DNA from: Pochonia chlamydosporia 170
Taxonomy: Eukaryota; Ascomycota; Sordariomycetes; Hypocreales; Clavicipitaceae
NCBI RefSeq assembly: GCF_001653235.2
Contig: NC_035791.1
Location: 1,612,001 to 1,676,000 of the forward strand
Length of the DNA stretch: 64,000 nt
Direction of reading: 5' to 3'
Shown here: one piece after another, positions 49,706-60,555 of the stretch
How the letters are laid out: each line of letters begins with the position of its first letter
How positions within the stretch are numbered: the first letter of the stretch is position 1
Made by a program: the position numbers and the translations under genes
Notes under the pieces: model-generated
Database searches by the model: none
Seen by the model: only the letters and a program-made list of their open reading frames with translations
Told to the model about the DNA's origin: nothing

Positions 49706-50464
49706 ATGGCCTCCAGCGCAAGCAGAAGCAGCTCAGAATCACTCGAGCCACCACCGTACGCAATACTCCCATGGAAATTTCACCCACCCGACAGCCTGTT
49801 GCCCACCAAAGTCTCTCAAGAGGCTGAGTATGACTACCACGGGAATTTTTCTGTCGATCGAGTCGCACACATCGCCGCCTCTGTCATCCGTCTAACTACG
49901 GATGCGAGCTTCACCGGCATGGAAGAGGTGGCCAAGGAATTCATCACTATTGCAGAACAGGACACTACCAGACGAGCCTGCCCAGCAAAAAAGCCATACA
50001 TCACAGAGGCGGTCTGGGTGAACATCCGAATCCGGCCTGCATCGAGGGAGTGGCAAACGCCGAATTGGCATCGTGACTATGTGCCCTTTGAATGCAGATG
50101 CGCCCCCGAGGGAAGTCCGGACAGGACACACACCAAGTACATCTTCACCTTACTCGGGCCTCACTTGGAGGTCTGCAAACCTGACTTTCTAGCGGATTTT
50201 GCGTTTGAATCTGTGGGTTTCATAAAAAACTTGAGCACGGGGGCGAGGAGGCAACGTTTGGGTGAACGCATGAGGGAGATGGACAAGGAGAAGATTCAGC
50301 CACAGCATTATATTCGATTTGACATGGGGAAACGGACTAGGTCTCCAATTTATACTGAGCCGGACATAACGGACTCGGAAAGCATTCTCGTTAGTGTCAT
50401 GTTTGGAAGCGCGGTGGAGATCAGGGACATGTGTAGGTTGAGAGGGTTATATTTCTGGGAGTGA
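49706..50464 (+). CDS. Hypothetical protein, possible HxD-motif oxygenase-like fold
   Basis: Not recognised. A single open frame of 252 residues from ATG 49706; upstream codons in frame start at TTG only. The N-terminus is Ser-rich, with no signal peptide. The central part reads like a folded domain: VWVNIRIRPAS, then NWHRDYVPFECRC with His122-Arg-Asp124, then KYIFTLLGPHLEVCKP. The C-terminal part contains IYTEPDITDSESILVSVMFG. An H-x-D followed by a distal beta strand recalls Fe(II)/2-oxoglutarate oxygenases, but the expected distal His appears as Tyr in IYTEPD, so either the resemblance is false or the metal site is incomplete. Neighbours give no functional hint. Length, base composition and lack of stops support a real gene. 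Confidence 0.6.
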   Translation: MASSASRSSSESLEPPPYAILPWKFHPPDSLLPTKVSQEAEYDYHGNFSVDRVAHIAASVIRLTTDASFTGMEEVAKEFITIAEQDTTRRACPAKKPYITEAVWVNIRIRPASREWQTPNWHRDYVPFECRCAPEGSPDRTHTKYIFTLLGPHLEVCKPDFLADFAFESVGFIKNLSTGARRQRLGERMREMDKEKIQPQHYIRFDMGKRTRSPIYTEPDITDSESILVSVMFGSAVEIRDMCRLRGLYFWE

Positions 50465-51649
50465 CTGGAGAATTCGGCTCGCTCTCCGCTGGTCGTGACG
50501 CTGTCACAAAGGAGCACGATTTACCGAACAAACCTAACAAACCCGTTAGGCTTGATGAATCCAACGGACCAAATGACTGCGATGAACCCGATGGTTGCGA
50601 TGGATTAACTAAGTTTCATGGATTAATCGAACAAAATAACGAGATGGGTCAAATGATCACGATAAATGAACTAAGCCCGAGCGATGAAGCATTCCAGTCG
50701 ACCGAAATGAGCGCAATGGACGTGATGGACGCGATGGACCAGATGAAAGCCGCAACGCCGCAACCTGGTCGAATGAGATGGGCCAGATGGACCGAGTGTA
50801 CAAACATCGACGAAGAGAAGGATTGAATGATGATCTCTCGGTACGTAATATGACTTTGCATGGGAAAAAAGGAGACTCTAGCGAATTGTTCGAAATCAAA
50901 TGCTCGCGAAGAAGTTTTTATATTGGAAACTTGGGACATGGGGTAGCCCAATCATGAAATTGACAAGTATCGTTCCTCGGATTTGCTGTGTTGGTGTACT
51001 TGAACAAAGCCGTGGTCCTTCCTGCCTTGTGGTTGGCGCAATGTTTGACTTCCAAGTAGAATGCGGCTTAGCGGCGGCTCTTCCAACAGTCTGGACCCGC
51101 AACCACAGGAAGCAGCAAGGGGCAGACTCAAAAAGGGCAGGCGCCACATGTGAAGCTCCTTCCCACTGAACTGAACACCGTGGCGGCATTATGGTTCACC
51201 TGAGCCTAGGCACTGAACCCGAGAGTCCAGTTTGACACCTAAGCTATTTCAGTACTTCGTACGGAGAAGCCAAAGTAGCACCAAACTGGACCCAGCCTGA
51301 GCTGACCTGGTCTGTGGGGAGCCACGGATAATCCGATCGCCGGCTCTTCTGCCCCAAAGGACACCATCAACCTTTAGAACCAGAACCAGACCACATTAAA
51401 CGATCCGATCCCCTCGTGAGATAGAGGACACTTTGTGATCAGGACGACAACCGGATCTGCCTGCGCCTCCCGCACGACTTGAACAAGAACAGAGGAGCCT
51501 ATTCTCTCGTTCCAAGGGCGCATTACATTTAAAAAAAAGGAATCGTGGATTTATTTGGGCGAGCTGCCAGATTACTTGATCCCTAGTTCACCACACGACT
51601 TTATTTCATTCTCATCGCAGGGTTCGCCTGCTAGGCCATTGTCGCCAAC
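50465..51649. other. Intergenic with ATGGAC-rich low-complexity segment
   Basis: About 1.2 kb before SEC63. The first 360 bases are open in a different frame from the preceding gene, without ATG at the start, and show loose GATGGAC/GATGAAC periodicity. The 3' part, to 51649, should be the SEC63 promoter and leader and includes A-rich and CAGACC-rich tracts. No gene is claimed. Confidence 0.5.
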
Positions 51650-53957
51650 ATGAGTTCCGACTACTCATACGATGACCAGGTAAATTGTCCCAAATACACG
51701 ACTTTTTTTTACTGCTGCGTCTCAAGCATTGCAGTCGTGCGTACATCGAATACCTTGTTGACCTTGTTCTCTTAGGCCCAATTCTTCCCCTTCTTCATCC
51801 TCACATTGACCGGCCTGGTCACTTTACCGATCACATACAACTTGTTGCAGTCTAGCACAGACGATTCTCACCTCGCTCCCCGCATCAAGACCGACTACAA
51901 GATTCAACATGGCGGCGTGGTGGAGTCACTACGGGCGGCACAGAAGAGGAAGCAGCGCAAAATCAAGAGGACACTTGTCGCAGTGGCCGGTTGGGGTCTG
52001 ATGGGACTCATGGCATATCTGATCATGACGACGAACCCTGTTGAGAGCAAAATTTGGAACCCCTATGATATTCTGGGTATTTCAGATGTTTGTGCCCCCT
52101 TGGTCCCAGCGCATGGACACGCAGCATTGATTTTACTGACAACGCCCGCAGTCCGCCACAGAAAAGCAAATAAAATCCCACTACAAGCGCCTGTCCGTCA
52201 AGTTCCACCCTGACAAGGTCCGACCTGATGCTTCCAAGAACGAGACTGTCGAGTCTCTCAATGACCACTACGTCGAGCTCACCAAGGCTTACCAAGCCCT
52301 GACCGATGAGGAGATCCGCAACAACTATATTCAGTATGGCCACCCCGACGGCAAGCAGAGCTTCAGTATTGGAATCGCTCTACCCAAGTTCATTGTTTCC
52401 GACGGCAATGGAAAATATCTCGTCGTTCTGTATACTGGTCTTCTCGGAGTGCTGTTGCCGTATTTGGTTGGCTCATGGTGGTACGGCACCAAGAAGCGTT
52501 CCAAGGAGGGTGTCCTCATGGAGAGCGCCAACAACCTGTTCCGCCACTACGATGAGGACATGGATGAGTCTGGAATCATCTCGGCTCTGAGTGCTGGTAA
52601 GGAATTTGACAGCGTTCTGAAGGGTGACCAGGCCGAGTCTGGGCTGTCCAAGATTGAGTCGCGAATCTCTGCTGAGGGTGAGGCATCGCCTTTTGCTTGT
52701 GGGTTCTCTGTTAAGGATAGGGACAGGCTGGAGGATCTTGAGAGTGGTGTTCGTCGCAAGGTCTTGGGCCTGCTGTGGGCTTACCTCGGCCGTGTTGAGC
52801 TCGACGACCCTGCCCTGACCAAGGCCAAGTACGACATTGCTCCTATTGCTCGCTCTCTGAACCAGTCCTTCGCTGCCATTGCTCTCGCCTTTGGCAATAT
52901 CGGTCCCATTTCTGGTTCTTTCCTCGCTAGCCAACACATTGTTCAGGCCCTCTCGCCAAAGTCATCCCCTCTTCTGCAACTCCCTCATTTCAACCCCAAG
53001 ATCGCCACGGCTGTTGAGGGTGACTCCAAGACACACATGACTGTACAACAATTCATGGATCTCCCTGACGCCCAAAGACGGCAATTGGCTGTTGGCAAGG
53101 GTCTCCTGTCCGAGCAGCAGTATAAGACTGCCGTTAGCGTCGGCAAGCAGCTCCCTTTCCTGCGAGTTTCCAAGGCTTTCTTCAAGGTGACTGGTGAGCG
53201 ATGCATCATTCCTTCGTCCCTGGTTACCCTTGTCATCAAGGGTCGTTTTATCCCCCCTGGTACTGAAAACGTTCCCGCCGTCAATGAGTTGGATCTTGAA
53301 GATGTCGACCCGGCTGAGGATGATCTCGATGCCCTCATGGGCCGCAAGAAGAAGACCATTGCCGGACCTGACGGCAAGCCAATTTCAGTTGAAGAGCAGA
53401 GTATTCTGCCCCCTCTGGCTTTCGCTCCCCACTACGCCCGCGACCTCACTCCCAAATGGTATGCCTTCCTGAGCGACTCCAAACAGGGCAAGATGGCTGT
53501 CCCGCCCTTCACGTTTGACCGATTCGACGAACCCATCTTTGATGAGCAAGGCAAGCCCACGTTCAACATGCAGACTCTCAAGGCACAATTCGCCGCTCCC
53601 CCTCAGGCCGGTCACTACACTTTTGTCATGCATGTAGTCTGCGATTCGTACGTTGGATTCGATACCAAGATGGAGGTGACTCTGGTCGTCGAAGAGACCG
53701 CCAAGGCGGCCGAGATGGAAGCTGAAGATGACATTTCTGAGCCCGATGAGGGTAAGTTTCTGCGACTTTGACTACTACCTACATCACACTAACGCATATT
53801 AGATTCAATTGCTGGCCAAATGCACGCTCTTAAGACTGGCCAAGCACCGCCGCGACCCAGACGGAGAGACGATGATGATTCAGATGATGAGAGTGGCACT
53901 GAGGAGGAGGAGGATGACACTAGCGATACAGACACTGATACCGAGGACGAGTCATAG
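51650..53957 (+). CDS. SEC63: Sec63, ER translocon J-protein
   Basis: ER membrane protein that works with Sec61/Sec62 and recruits lumenal BiP for post-translational import. Four exons: 51650-51679, 51776-52087, 52152-53751 and 53803-53957. The joined protein is 698 residues. After MSSDYSYDDQ, a first membrane helix lies at about 14-32 and a second at about 85-101. The J domain follows from about 107, with HPD at 133-135 inside LSVKFHPDK; the intron 52088-52151 cuts into it. A third membrane helix (YLVVLYTGLLGVLLPYLVGS) lies near 193-212. The Sec63/Brl domains follow, ending in an acidic tail rich in Asp/Glu that is typical for binding Sec62. Exon 1 is only ten codons. The start is fixed by the conserved short N-terminus. 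Confidence 0.95.
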
Positions 53958-54364
53958 ACGGGGTGTTTTGCGGATTTTTATTTGTTTCTAGTAATTTTGG
54001 GGGATGAAAAGTTGGTGAGTAGGTAGGTACGGAGTACATGTAGAGTAAATGCATGGATGGATACCAAGTGTCACTTCTATCGTGACTAGCGCTTTATTGG
54101 CATCTCTGAAGCTTTGTCTTAGTGTACATGGATGCATACCAGGTTCTCACTTCCATTGTGACTAGCGCTATTTTGTTACCTCTGAGGCATCATATCAATA
54201 TACATTGTAGCGGGAGTAGCACACCATTGCACCACAATATTGCAAACCACCATCCATATTCGGTCCCGAATCGAACAACGAAATCTGGCTGACCAGTATC
54301 TAAATCTACGAAATATACAACCCACCAGGGGCAGACACCCAACACTACTATGAGTACGCATTAC
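53958..54364. other. Intergenic between converging SEC63 and DUF4484 genes
   Basis: About 400 bases between two 3' ends. It holds TACGGAGTA at 54028 and a diverged 60-base duplication listed separately. Confidence 0.6.
54052..54187. repeat. Diverged 60-base direct duplication
   Basis: 54052-54111 and 54127-54187 are two similar copies sharing CATGGATG, ATACCA, CACTTC, GTGACTAGCGCT and CTCTGA blocks in the same order, with scattered substitutions. They lie in the shared 3' region between two converging genes. Confidence 0.8.
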
Positions 54365-56317
54365 CTAGCACACTCTCACGCCGCAAACCTCCACGCCCTT
54401 GCCTTCGATTCTTGCGGCCCTCCCGAAATATGCTTCCATGAGGTCCGTTACAAAAGTTGCGTCTGACACGCTCCATACGTCTAGGCCCATATTTTCAACG
54501 GAGTGGCTATCCACGGTGATGGAGTTGGCATCGAGACCTAATCCCCCGTTATTTAATAAGATCTCTGCTTCATCTTCGCCATCCGACTCAGCGTCCTCTT
54601 CGTCTCTGTACGGAGAAGGGTAAGCTTCGTCTGAGGATTCAACGAGGTCAACTAGTATGGAGAGCATCTGGGTGGTCAGACGGTGGAAGTATGCAATGAT
54701 GGCGAGTTCAGTACGTGCTTCGTCGGGGTTGGATGCGCGACGACCGGTAAGAGAGGTGAGTGATTCGGAGAGAGGACGGGGAGACATGGAGGAGGAGGAT
54801 GTGGGTGCGGGAGCGAGATCAGCGAGGAGAGCGGCATCTCGGGAGGATTCCTCGTGCTCTTCGGAGCGGATCTGCTCGCCGGCGGATGCCCACCACATGT
54901 AGCCGTTGTAGGCAAATGCTGCCCAGGATAAGGGCTCGATGAGTGTTTCGATGCCTGGGTCCTCTTCGTCCTTGACAAGCCGGTGGGAGTGGCTGGTGGA
55001 GAGGCGAACGGCAGATGAGTCTGACCGCGGGGAGTCTGGTTCTTGGGGTTGTGGGGAGGAAGCTAGGCGGATGAGACCGGTGCGAAGGGCGTTGAAGCGC
55101 CGGAGGTCTCGTTGCGTGGCTTTGACGGGTGTGCCGCGGGGGTATTCGACTGTTGGCCAGGTCCTTTCCTTGGCGTTTGTGGAATGCTCGGGCGGCATGG
55201 TGATGAGCATGTCCCAGAGGGTGTCTTTCATGGCGAGGATGCTGTCTGTTGTGCAGGCGATCCAGCCTGAGCCAGCTTCATCTTCGGGGTCTGCGGTGCC
55301 CTCCTGGCGCCGCTTGAAAGCTTCAAAGTCCTCCATGAGGAAGGGGATATCGTGAACGCCAATAGTGAATAGGGGGCGTAGACGAGGTGTGGGCGATGAG
55401 ATCGGGAGTCTGTCGGCGACAGAGAGGGGTATATTGGAAAGAATGGAAATATCGTATACTGAGACGGGTCAGTGAATGTTGGCATGTGTCGTCCATGGAT
55501 ATTGGACTTACCAAAGTCGCAAATTTCGTGGACGGGGGCATGGCAAGAGATGAGAATTCGCTTGCGCAGCAGCGCTGCTCTATGGATGGGGAATATAAGA
55601 GGACCAAACTTGTCTAAAAGACTGACAAAGCTCCAGGCCGGGTGGAAGGGGCTCAACCTGTGCTCGGGGGGCATCAATGCCGCCCCATCGGAAGCTGACC
55701 TGTTCCTCTTGTGTGTCTTTCGTTCCTGAGTAGGTGAATCAGGCAGATTAGAAACCGCCGAGTCATCTGGCTGCCCACCACTCTCGTTAGCCCTATGGAC
55801 ATCCCAATACTTTTCCAATATCTCCGTCTGATTGCGATCCTTTGCCAATTTGCTACCGCCAAAGTTAGCAGGTGTCGCATTTCATAGTATCTCATCGCGA
55901 AATGGCAACTCACGCAGCCAGCTCCTTCAACTTCTCCGCATGTCTCCAAGCTCTCCCCAACCGCCCGTAACTCAACGGGACCAGAATACCCACGGCAATC
56001 ATCCTCGCATTCCTCGCTTCCTCCTCTTCACACGGCTCGTTGACAAAGGCGCTCAGACCGGCGTGGTCGCCGTCAACAAAATAAATCAAATCATGGCGGA
56101 CGGTGTGCAGCCCCGAAGGCAGCGACTTGTATTCAACTCGGCCGTCCAATTCGAGGTTGGGCACGGCGCGCTTCCAGGTGATGGTGTATCCGGCCTTGAC
56201 ATCGAAATCGATAAGGAACAGTGCCGATATGGGGGGTAGTTGTTCGGCGGCGCTGGGGGCGATGGAGAGGGAGAGGGAGGATTGGCGGTGTCGTTGGTTC
56301 CTGCGTGACGGTGCCAT
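54365..56317 (-). CDS. DUF4484/LCHN-type DENN-related protein
   Basis: Resembles the fungal LCHN (DENND11-like) group with a C-terminal DUF4484 region; DENN-type proteins are usually Rab regulators, so a membrane-traffic role is plausible but inferred. Exons are 55914-56317, 55512-55852 and 54365-55458, joined through a GTGAGT...GGTAG intron and a GTAAGT...TCTCAG intron to 612 residues. The N-terminus carries a uDENN-like strand set (PPISALFLIDFDVKAGYTIT). Then come the long helix SYGRLGRAWRHAEKLKELAAK, the core segment LLDKFGPLIFPIHRAALLRK, and CDFGVYDISILSNIP across the second intron. The C-terminal part has WIACTTDSILAMKDTLWDML and WAAFAYNGYMWWASAGE. Frame continuity across both splice junctions supports the model. 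Confidence 0.85.
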
Positions 56318-57283
56318 TGTGTAGGCCTTTGCGTTGCGAGGATCAGAGGAGCATGTTCTATGCTTGGGGTAGCTGGCGATTGATGCCTCTTGGTGGGAAA
56401 TGAGTAGTGGGTGATTAGTTGGCGGCCGAAGCTGGAGCTGGAGAGGGCAGCTGTGGCGTCGGCAGAGGAATTAGTCGTAGTAGAGATTTGGCGCAGTCAG
56501 GAAACGAATGAAGCGGTCGGGTGGCTGGAAGGAAATTGGTGATGGCCGTCAAGGTTGAAGCTGGGAGATGGAGGCGGGTTTGACGGCGTGGTGTTGTCGA
56601 TTGGGCTGGAGTAGCGTTCGATGTCTGGTCAGTCCATGTCTGCGATTGCGCTTGTGCATGGATGGGTATGGCAAGTCTGCATAGAGAAGTGGGCATAATT
56701 GTGTCGCTGGACTCCGGTGCAGTCGGAGTGCAGCAGTGGCACTCCAGTCAGTACGGAGTAGCCTAAAGGCAAGTTGTGCACCAGGCCACCCAAAAATATT
56801 TAGTGGTACCGTAACTCGTTGCACTACTTTTTATGCATGCATGTCGCATGCTGTGTTGGCAGTGCAGCGCAGGCACCCAAGGCTACTTTTATCACCATAG
56901 GACAGGAGAGTAAAATAGGGCATCAAGTCGAATCACAATTCCGAAACGTGTAGGTTCATTCCATTGTGACTTCATTTCATGCTCAAGTTGTGAAGCATAG
57001 CTGATTCATTTTGGGCTGCTCAAAGTTAAGGTTGAGTGGTCGCCAGAACTGTTAGTTCGACATCTAGATGCTCCAGCCAAGAGGCGACGGTTTCAAAACA
57101 CATTACAGTATCACCAACATATACGTTCATTCTATCCATAAAAGCCGTGCTGTCATTGCCATTCTATAACATTCCCCAATTTCGCCAAATCCCTTAAGGA
57201 TACAGTACAAACTAAAGACTACACAACATCGAAGACCCCTTTCCATCACCATCACCAGCATCCCCATGTCTGATTCTCAGTCC
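56318..57283. other. Intergenic, DUF4484 promoter and hydrolase 3' side
   Basis: About 970 bases. TACGGAGTA occurs at 56752. Short GC-rich frames near 56415-56824 have no conserved features. No gene is claimed. Confidence 0.55.
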
Positions 57284-58411
57284 CTACAATCCATTATCCA
57301 CGAACCTCTTAATCTCGTCGACGGCGAAATGTGAGTTCTTCTCGTCCCAGGGCAATGCCTTGTGGTCGCCCTCTAGAGTCACAATCTTCGTTTTCGCCGC
57401 CTTTGCATGCAACTTGGCCGCCAAATTCTGCGTCTGTCCCTGAGGGATCAAGTCATCGTCCTTCGCCTCGAACATCAGCACCGACTTGCCCGAAAAGTCT
57501 GCATTGGAAGCCTGAATCGCACTGGCCAGTTGAAAACCCGTTGTCTCAAAGCCCGGCAATTCATCCACTTTACATCCCTTTGGGAAAGCCATGTCGATGC
57601 ATTTCGGTACCACAAGGGACGCGACAAAGCCCGCACAGCGGCGAAGCAGGCCGTACCGGGCCATCTTTTCCGCCATGTTCCGCATGACAGGATACAGTTC
57701 TCCAAAGGGAACACAAAGAATCACCTTGTTGACCTTGACGAAGCCTAGGAGGATTAACAACATAAGACCACCAATCGATCGACAAAAGGGGATGATTTCC
57801 GCGTCCGGATACATTTCCACGGCGTATTGGTACACTGCTAGTTCGTTGGCAATAGCGGCAAGCTCCAGGGCACCATTCTCGTTCGGAACCCTGGAACTCA
57901 GATCGTAGCCGACAAAGTCTCTGGCAATGACAGCGCACGTGCGGTCGAAGGTCAATGCCTCGAGAATTTCGTTCATGTACCGGGCTGGTCGGGTGTTTCC
58001 CTGGAGGGGAACGAAAACTTTCTTCGGGTTATCCTCTGCATTCGTTGCACGGTAGACGTGGACACCGACGATTGTTCCTAGTTTTGTCTCAATCTGGTGG
58101 TGCTCGACATCTTCGGACATGGGTTCATAGCCTTTCTTCCTTTTGTCAACATTGCTGTTTAGGTAACTGTAGCTGATTTCGCGGTGGAAGCCTTTTGGAG
58201 CGTTTCCGGGGAACAGTGTATTCTCCAACTCGTAGGCAAGCCATTCATAGGGGAATACCATGTTGGCAATCCTTGAGGTAAGGCTAAGGTGTTGGGCTGG
58301 GGAGAGAGGGGCCTTGATGTTGGAGATTTTTGTTTCGACATATTCTGGAATCTTTGGGAAGGGCGAAATACGCTTTCGGCTTTTAATCAAGCCATGGTCG
58401 GCGCGAGACAT
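57284..58411 (-). CDS. Alpha/beta hydrolase with altered nucleophile elbow
   Basis: Intronless, 375 residues. The fold is inferred from FVPLQGNTRP (oxyanion strand-turn), VIARDFVGYDLSSRVP, and the nucleophile elbow PFCRSIGGLMLLI with Ser212. A candidate acid lies at Asp319 or Asp320 in FEAKDDDLIPQGQ, and a candidate base at His350 in LEGDHKALPWDE. The elbow reads C-R-S-I-G, so the first glycine of G-x-S-x-G is cysteine. All three triad positions are in the right order and spacing for an S33-peptidase/esterase-like hydrolase. There is no signal peptide; the N-terminus is basic. The substrate is unknown. ATG 58411 is the first in frame. Confidence 0.78.
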   Translation of the reverse strand: MSRADHGLIKSRKRISPFPKIPEYVETKISNIKAPLSPAQHLSLTSRIANMVFPYEWLAYELENTLFPGNAPKGFHREISYSYLNSNVDKRKKGYEPMSEDVEHHQIETKLGTIVGVHVYRATNAEDNPKKVFVPLQGNTRPARYMNEILEALTFDRTCAVIARDFVGYDLSSRVPNENGALELAAIANELAVYQYAVEMYPDAEIIPFCRSIGGLMLLILLGFVKVNKVILCVPFGELYPVMRNMAEKMARYGLLRRCAGFVASLVVPKCIDMAFPKGCKVDELPGFETTGFQLASAIQASNADFSGKSVLMFEAKDDDLIPQGQTQNLAAKLHAKAAKTKIVTLEGDHKALPWDEKNSHFAVDEIKRFVDNGL

Positions 58412-60555
58412 CGTGCCGACGGGTCGGTGTGGTGGTGACTGTGATTCCTTGAGAATTTGACAAGTAGAGGTTTGTTGAATGAGAGCTTGTCATTTGGTGA
58501 AAGTCGTGGAAGAAGCCGGTATAAATGTCCAACTTGTGGTCGCACTTGCGGTTAGGCCCATGCGTGAACATTGCAAATAACTGCTCTGATTGTTACGTAT
58601 TCACTAGTCCAAGGAGCTGGATGTGATTTTGTTCTGTGATTGTTTGGAAGGTGTGTGTGACTGAGCATGTCAAAGGATGAGTTTTGACGCGGGCTGTGCA
58701 CAGTCAATAATCAAGGTGTGCGATTGCTTGAGTTCTGACGCGCGAATCGTTTCTCTGGCGGCTGAAGTTGGGCGGCGCGTAACTCGATGTCCTTTGTTGT
58801 CTGTATTCTTCCCAAGTTGTCTGGTATTTTGCGAGTTCATTGTAGATGGAGAGTTGGTCTCGCTGAGTTGGCCGCGTCACCAGATCCCCTTTTAGGTGGA
58901 CGAGTCAAGTTTGTCCAACATTTGATCCGCCAGCGCCGTTTTCATCCTTCACGATCCTCAAAATAATTTCATAGACATTTGTTGTACTGCCCAATAGTGC
59001 CTCTGGTCCAGTTCGCACTCTCATTCAAATATGGTAGTGAAGCCGAGCACAGTTCACGATGTGGAACAACGTCGCCCAAAGGCCTCGTTCTTGACCGCTT
59101 TGCATCACATCGACTTGTACAGCACCCACTCCAATCTATAGATCTATACCGCGACCCAATCTACTCTGGTATCAATATAATCAAAAGCACAAAGACAGGA
59201 GCAAGTGTTTTGCTGACATGTTCTAGGTACCCAGGTAGTTAGCGATTGTGAGACGGAATTTGTTCTTAACATTGAACGCCTTCCATGGAGGATACACGTA
59301 GCACAGCATGACAAAATGTCCAAGAAAGAAAAAAATTTCTCTCACTTGAAAGACATCAGACCTATTCCATTGCTAGATGAAGTATCCCGCATCAAAAGGG
59401 TCGTGCGCCCAACAAAATGCGATGCAACCCAGATGTTGAACGTCAGCCACCACCCATGACAAGATTCACAAGCCAATCTTCGGCCAAACCCTGGAAATTC
59501 CATCTTGGCCCGGCTTGAGCCTTGAGCCTCAAGCCCTCGGCCTGTGTGGCAGATCATAAAATAGGCTACTAATTTGGTCACTACCTCCGTATGTACCTGA
59601 TCGCGTGCAAACGCCGGGCAGCCACCCTCCTATTCTGTTTGTGACACTTGACCCTGACCTGGGAGTCGATTTGCACATGTCAGACTTGCGCGATAGGAGA
59701 TGGATCTCTGCGGCATGTCTTTGATAAGATTACACACATGCGCAGCAAAGTGACAGCTTAGATTCTAGAAGCAGCATGGAAGGGCACTTGCTAGAAATGA
59801 TTTTGTTGAGCCCCAGGTGCCTTTGTCATATTTCAGCAGGATATTTCAGCAGGATATTGCAATGTAATTAATTGCAGGTGTAAAGTGTTGTAGGTGGGCC
59901 GAATACCAAAATGGTATAATCGCCGATGAAGACAAGAAGTAGACCAAGGAATGATAATACACTCAACTTGAGAAACACAGATAATCCAGCTCGCTCAAGC
60001 CGGTCATCGTCATGTAACCCGTCATTGGCCCCGTGCCTTCTCCAGAGTCGAGCAGCAGACACGGATCGTCAACTGTCACCAGACAGCATCTGACCCCAGG
60101 CTCACAACCCCACCGATGGAGACACGGAACACTCAAGCGAGATGCAAAAAAGTCTGGTGCTTCCATGCCTGCTGGTTCGGTGGCTCCGCCGCAGCCCGAG
60201 GCAATAAAAAAGGTACCAAGCCAAAACTACGTCAGGAAATGCATGCCCAGGATCCATGTCATTTTCCGTTGACGGCTGCTCCATTTGATGTCTGGTCCAA
60301 CCAAATCCAACCAGCCCGCCCACACCGTCCCATCTGTCCTTGAAGAACCGACATCCCACCTTCACTTTCACCTTCACCTCCATCGCATCGACATCCGCAA
60401 CCTCCTTCCTCGCACCGACGACCTCGATCCAACTCACCTCACCTCTTGGCCGGCCAGCACCTCCCAGACTATGGAATCCCAATAAACCAACACTCTCCAT
60501 CTCTCATCAAATCGTCCATAACCACCACCCAGCAAACCACCAGCAAACCACCACC
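58412..60555. other. 2.1 kb intergenic between divergent genes
   Basis: Lies between a minus-strand hydrolase start and a plus-strand acyltransferase start, so both promoters should be here. It contains a direct repeat of ATATTTCAGCAGG at 59828-59853 and a CTAGGTACCCAGGTAG tract near 59224. The last 200 bases are a C-rich leader with TTCACTTTCACCTTCACC repeats. No gene is seen. Confidence 0.55.
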
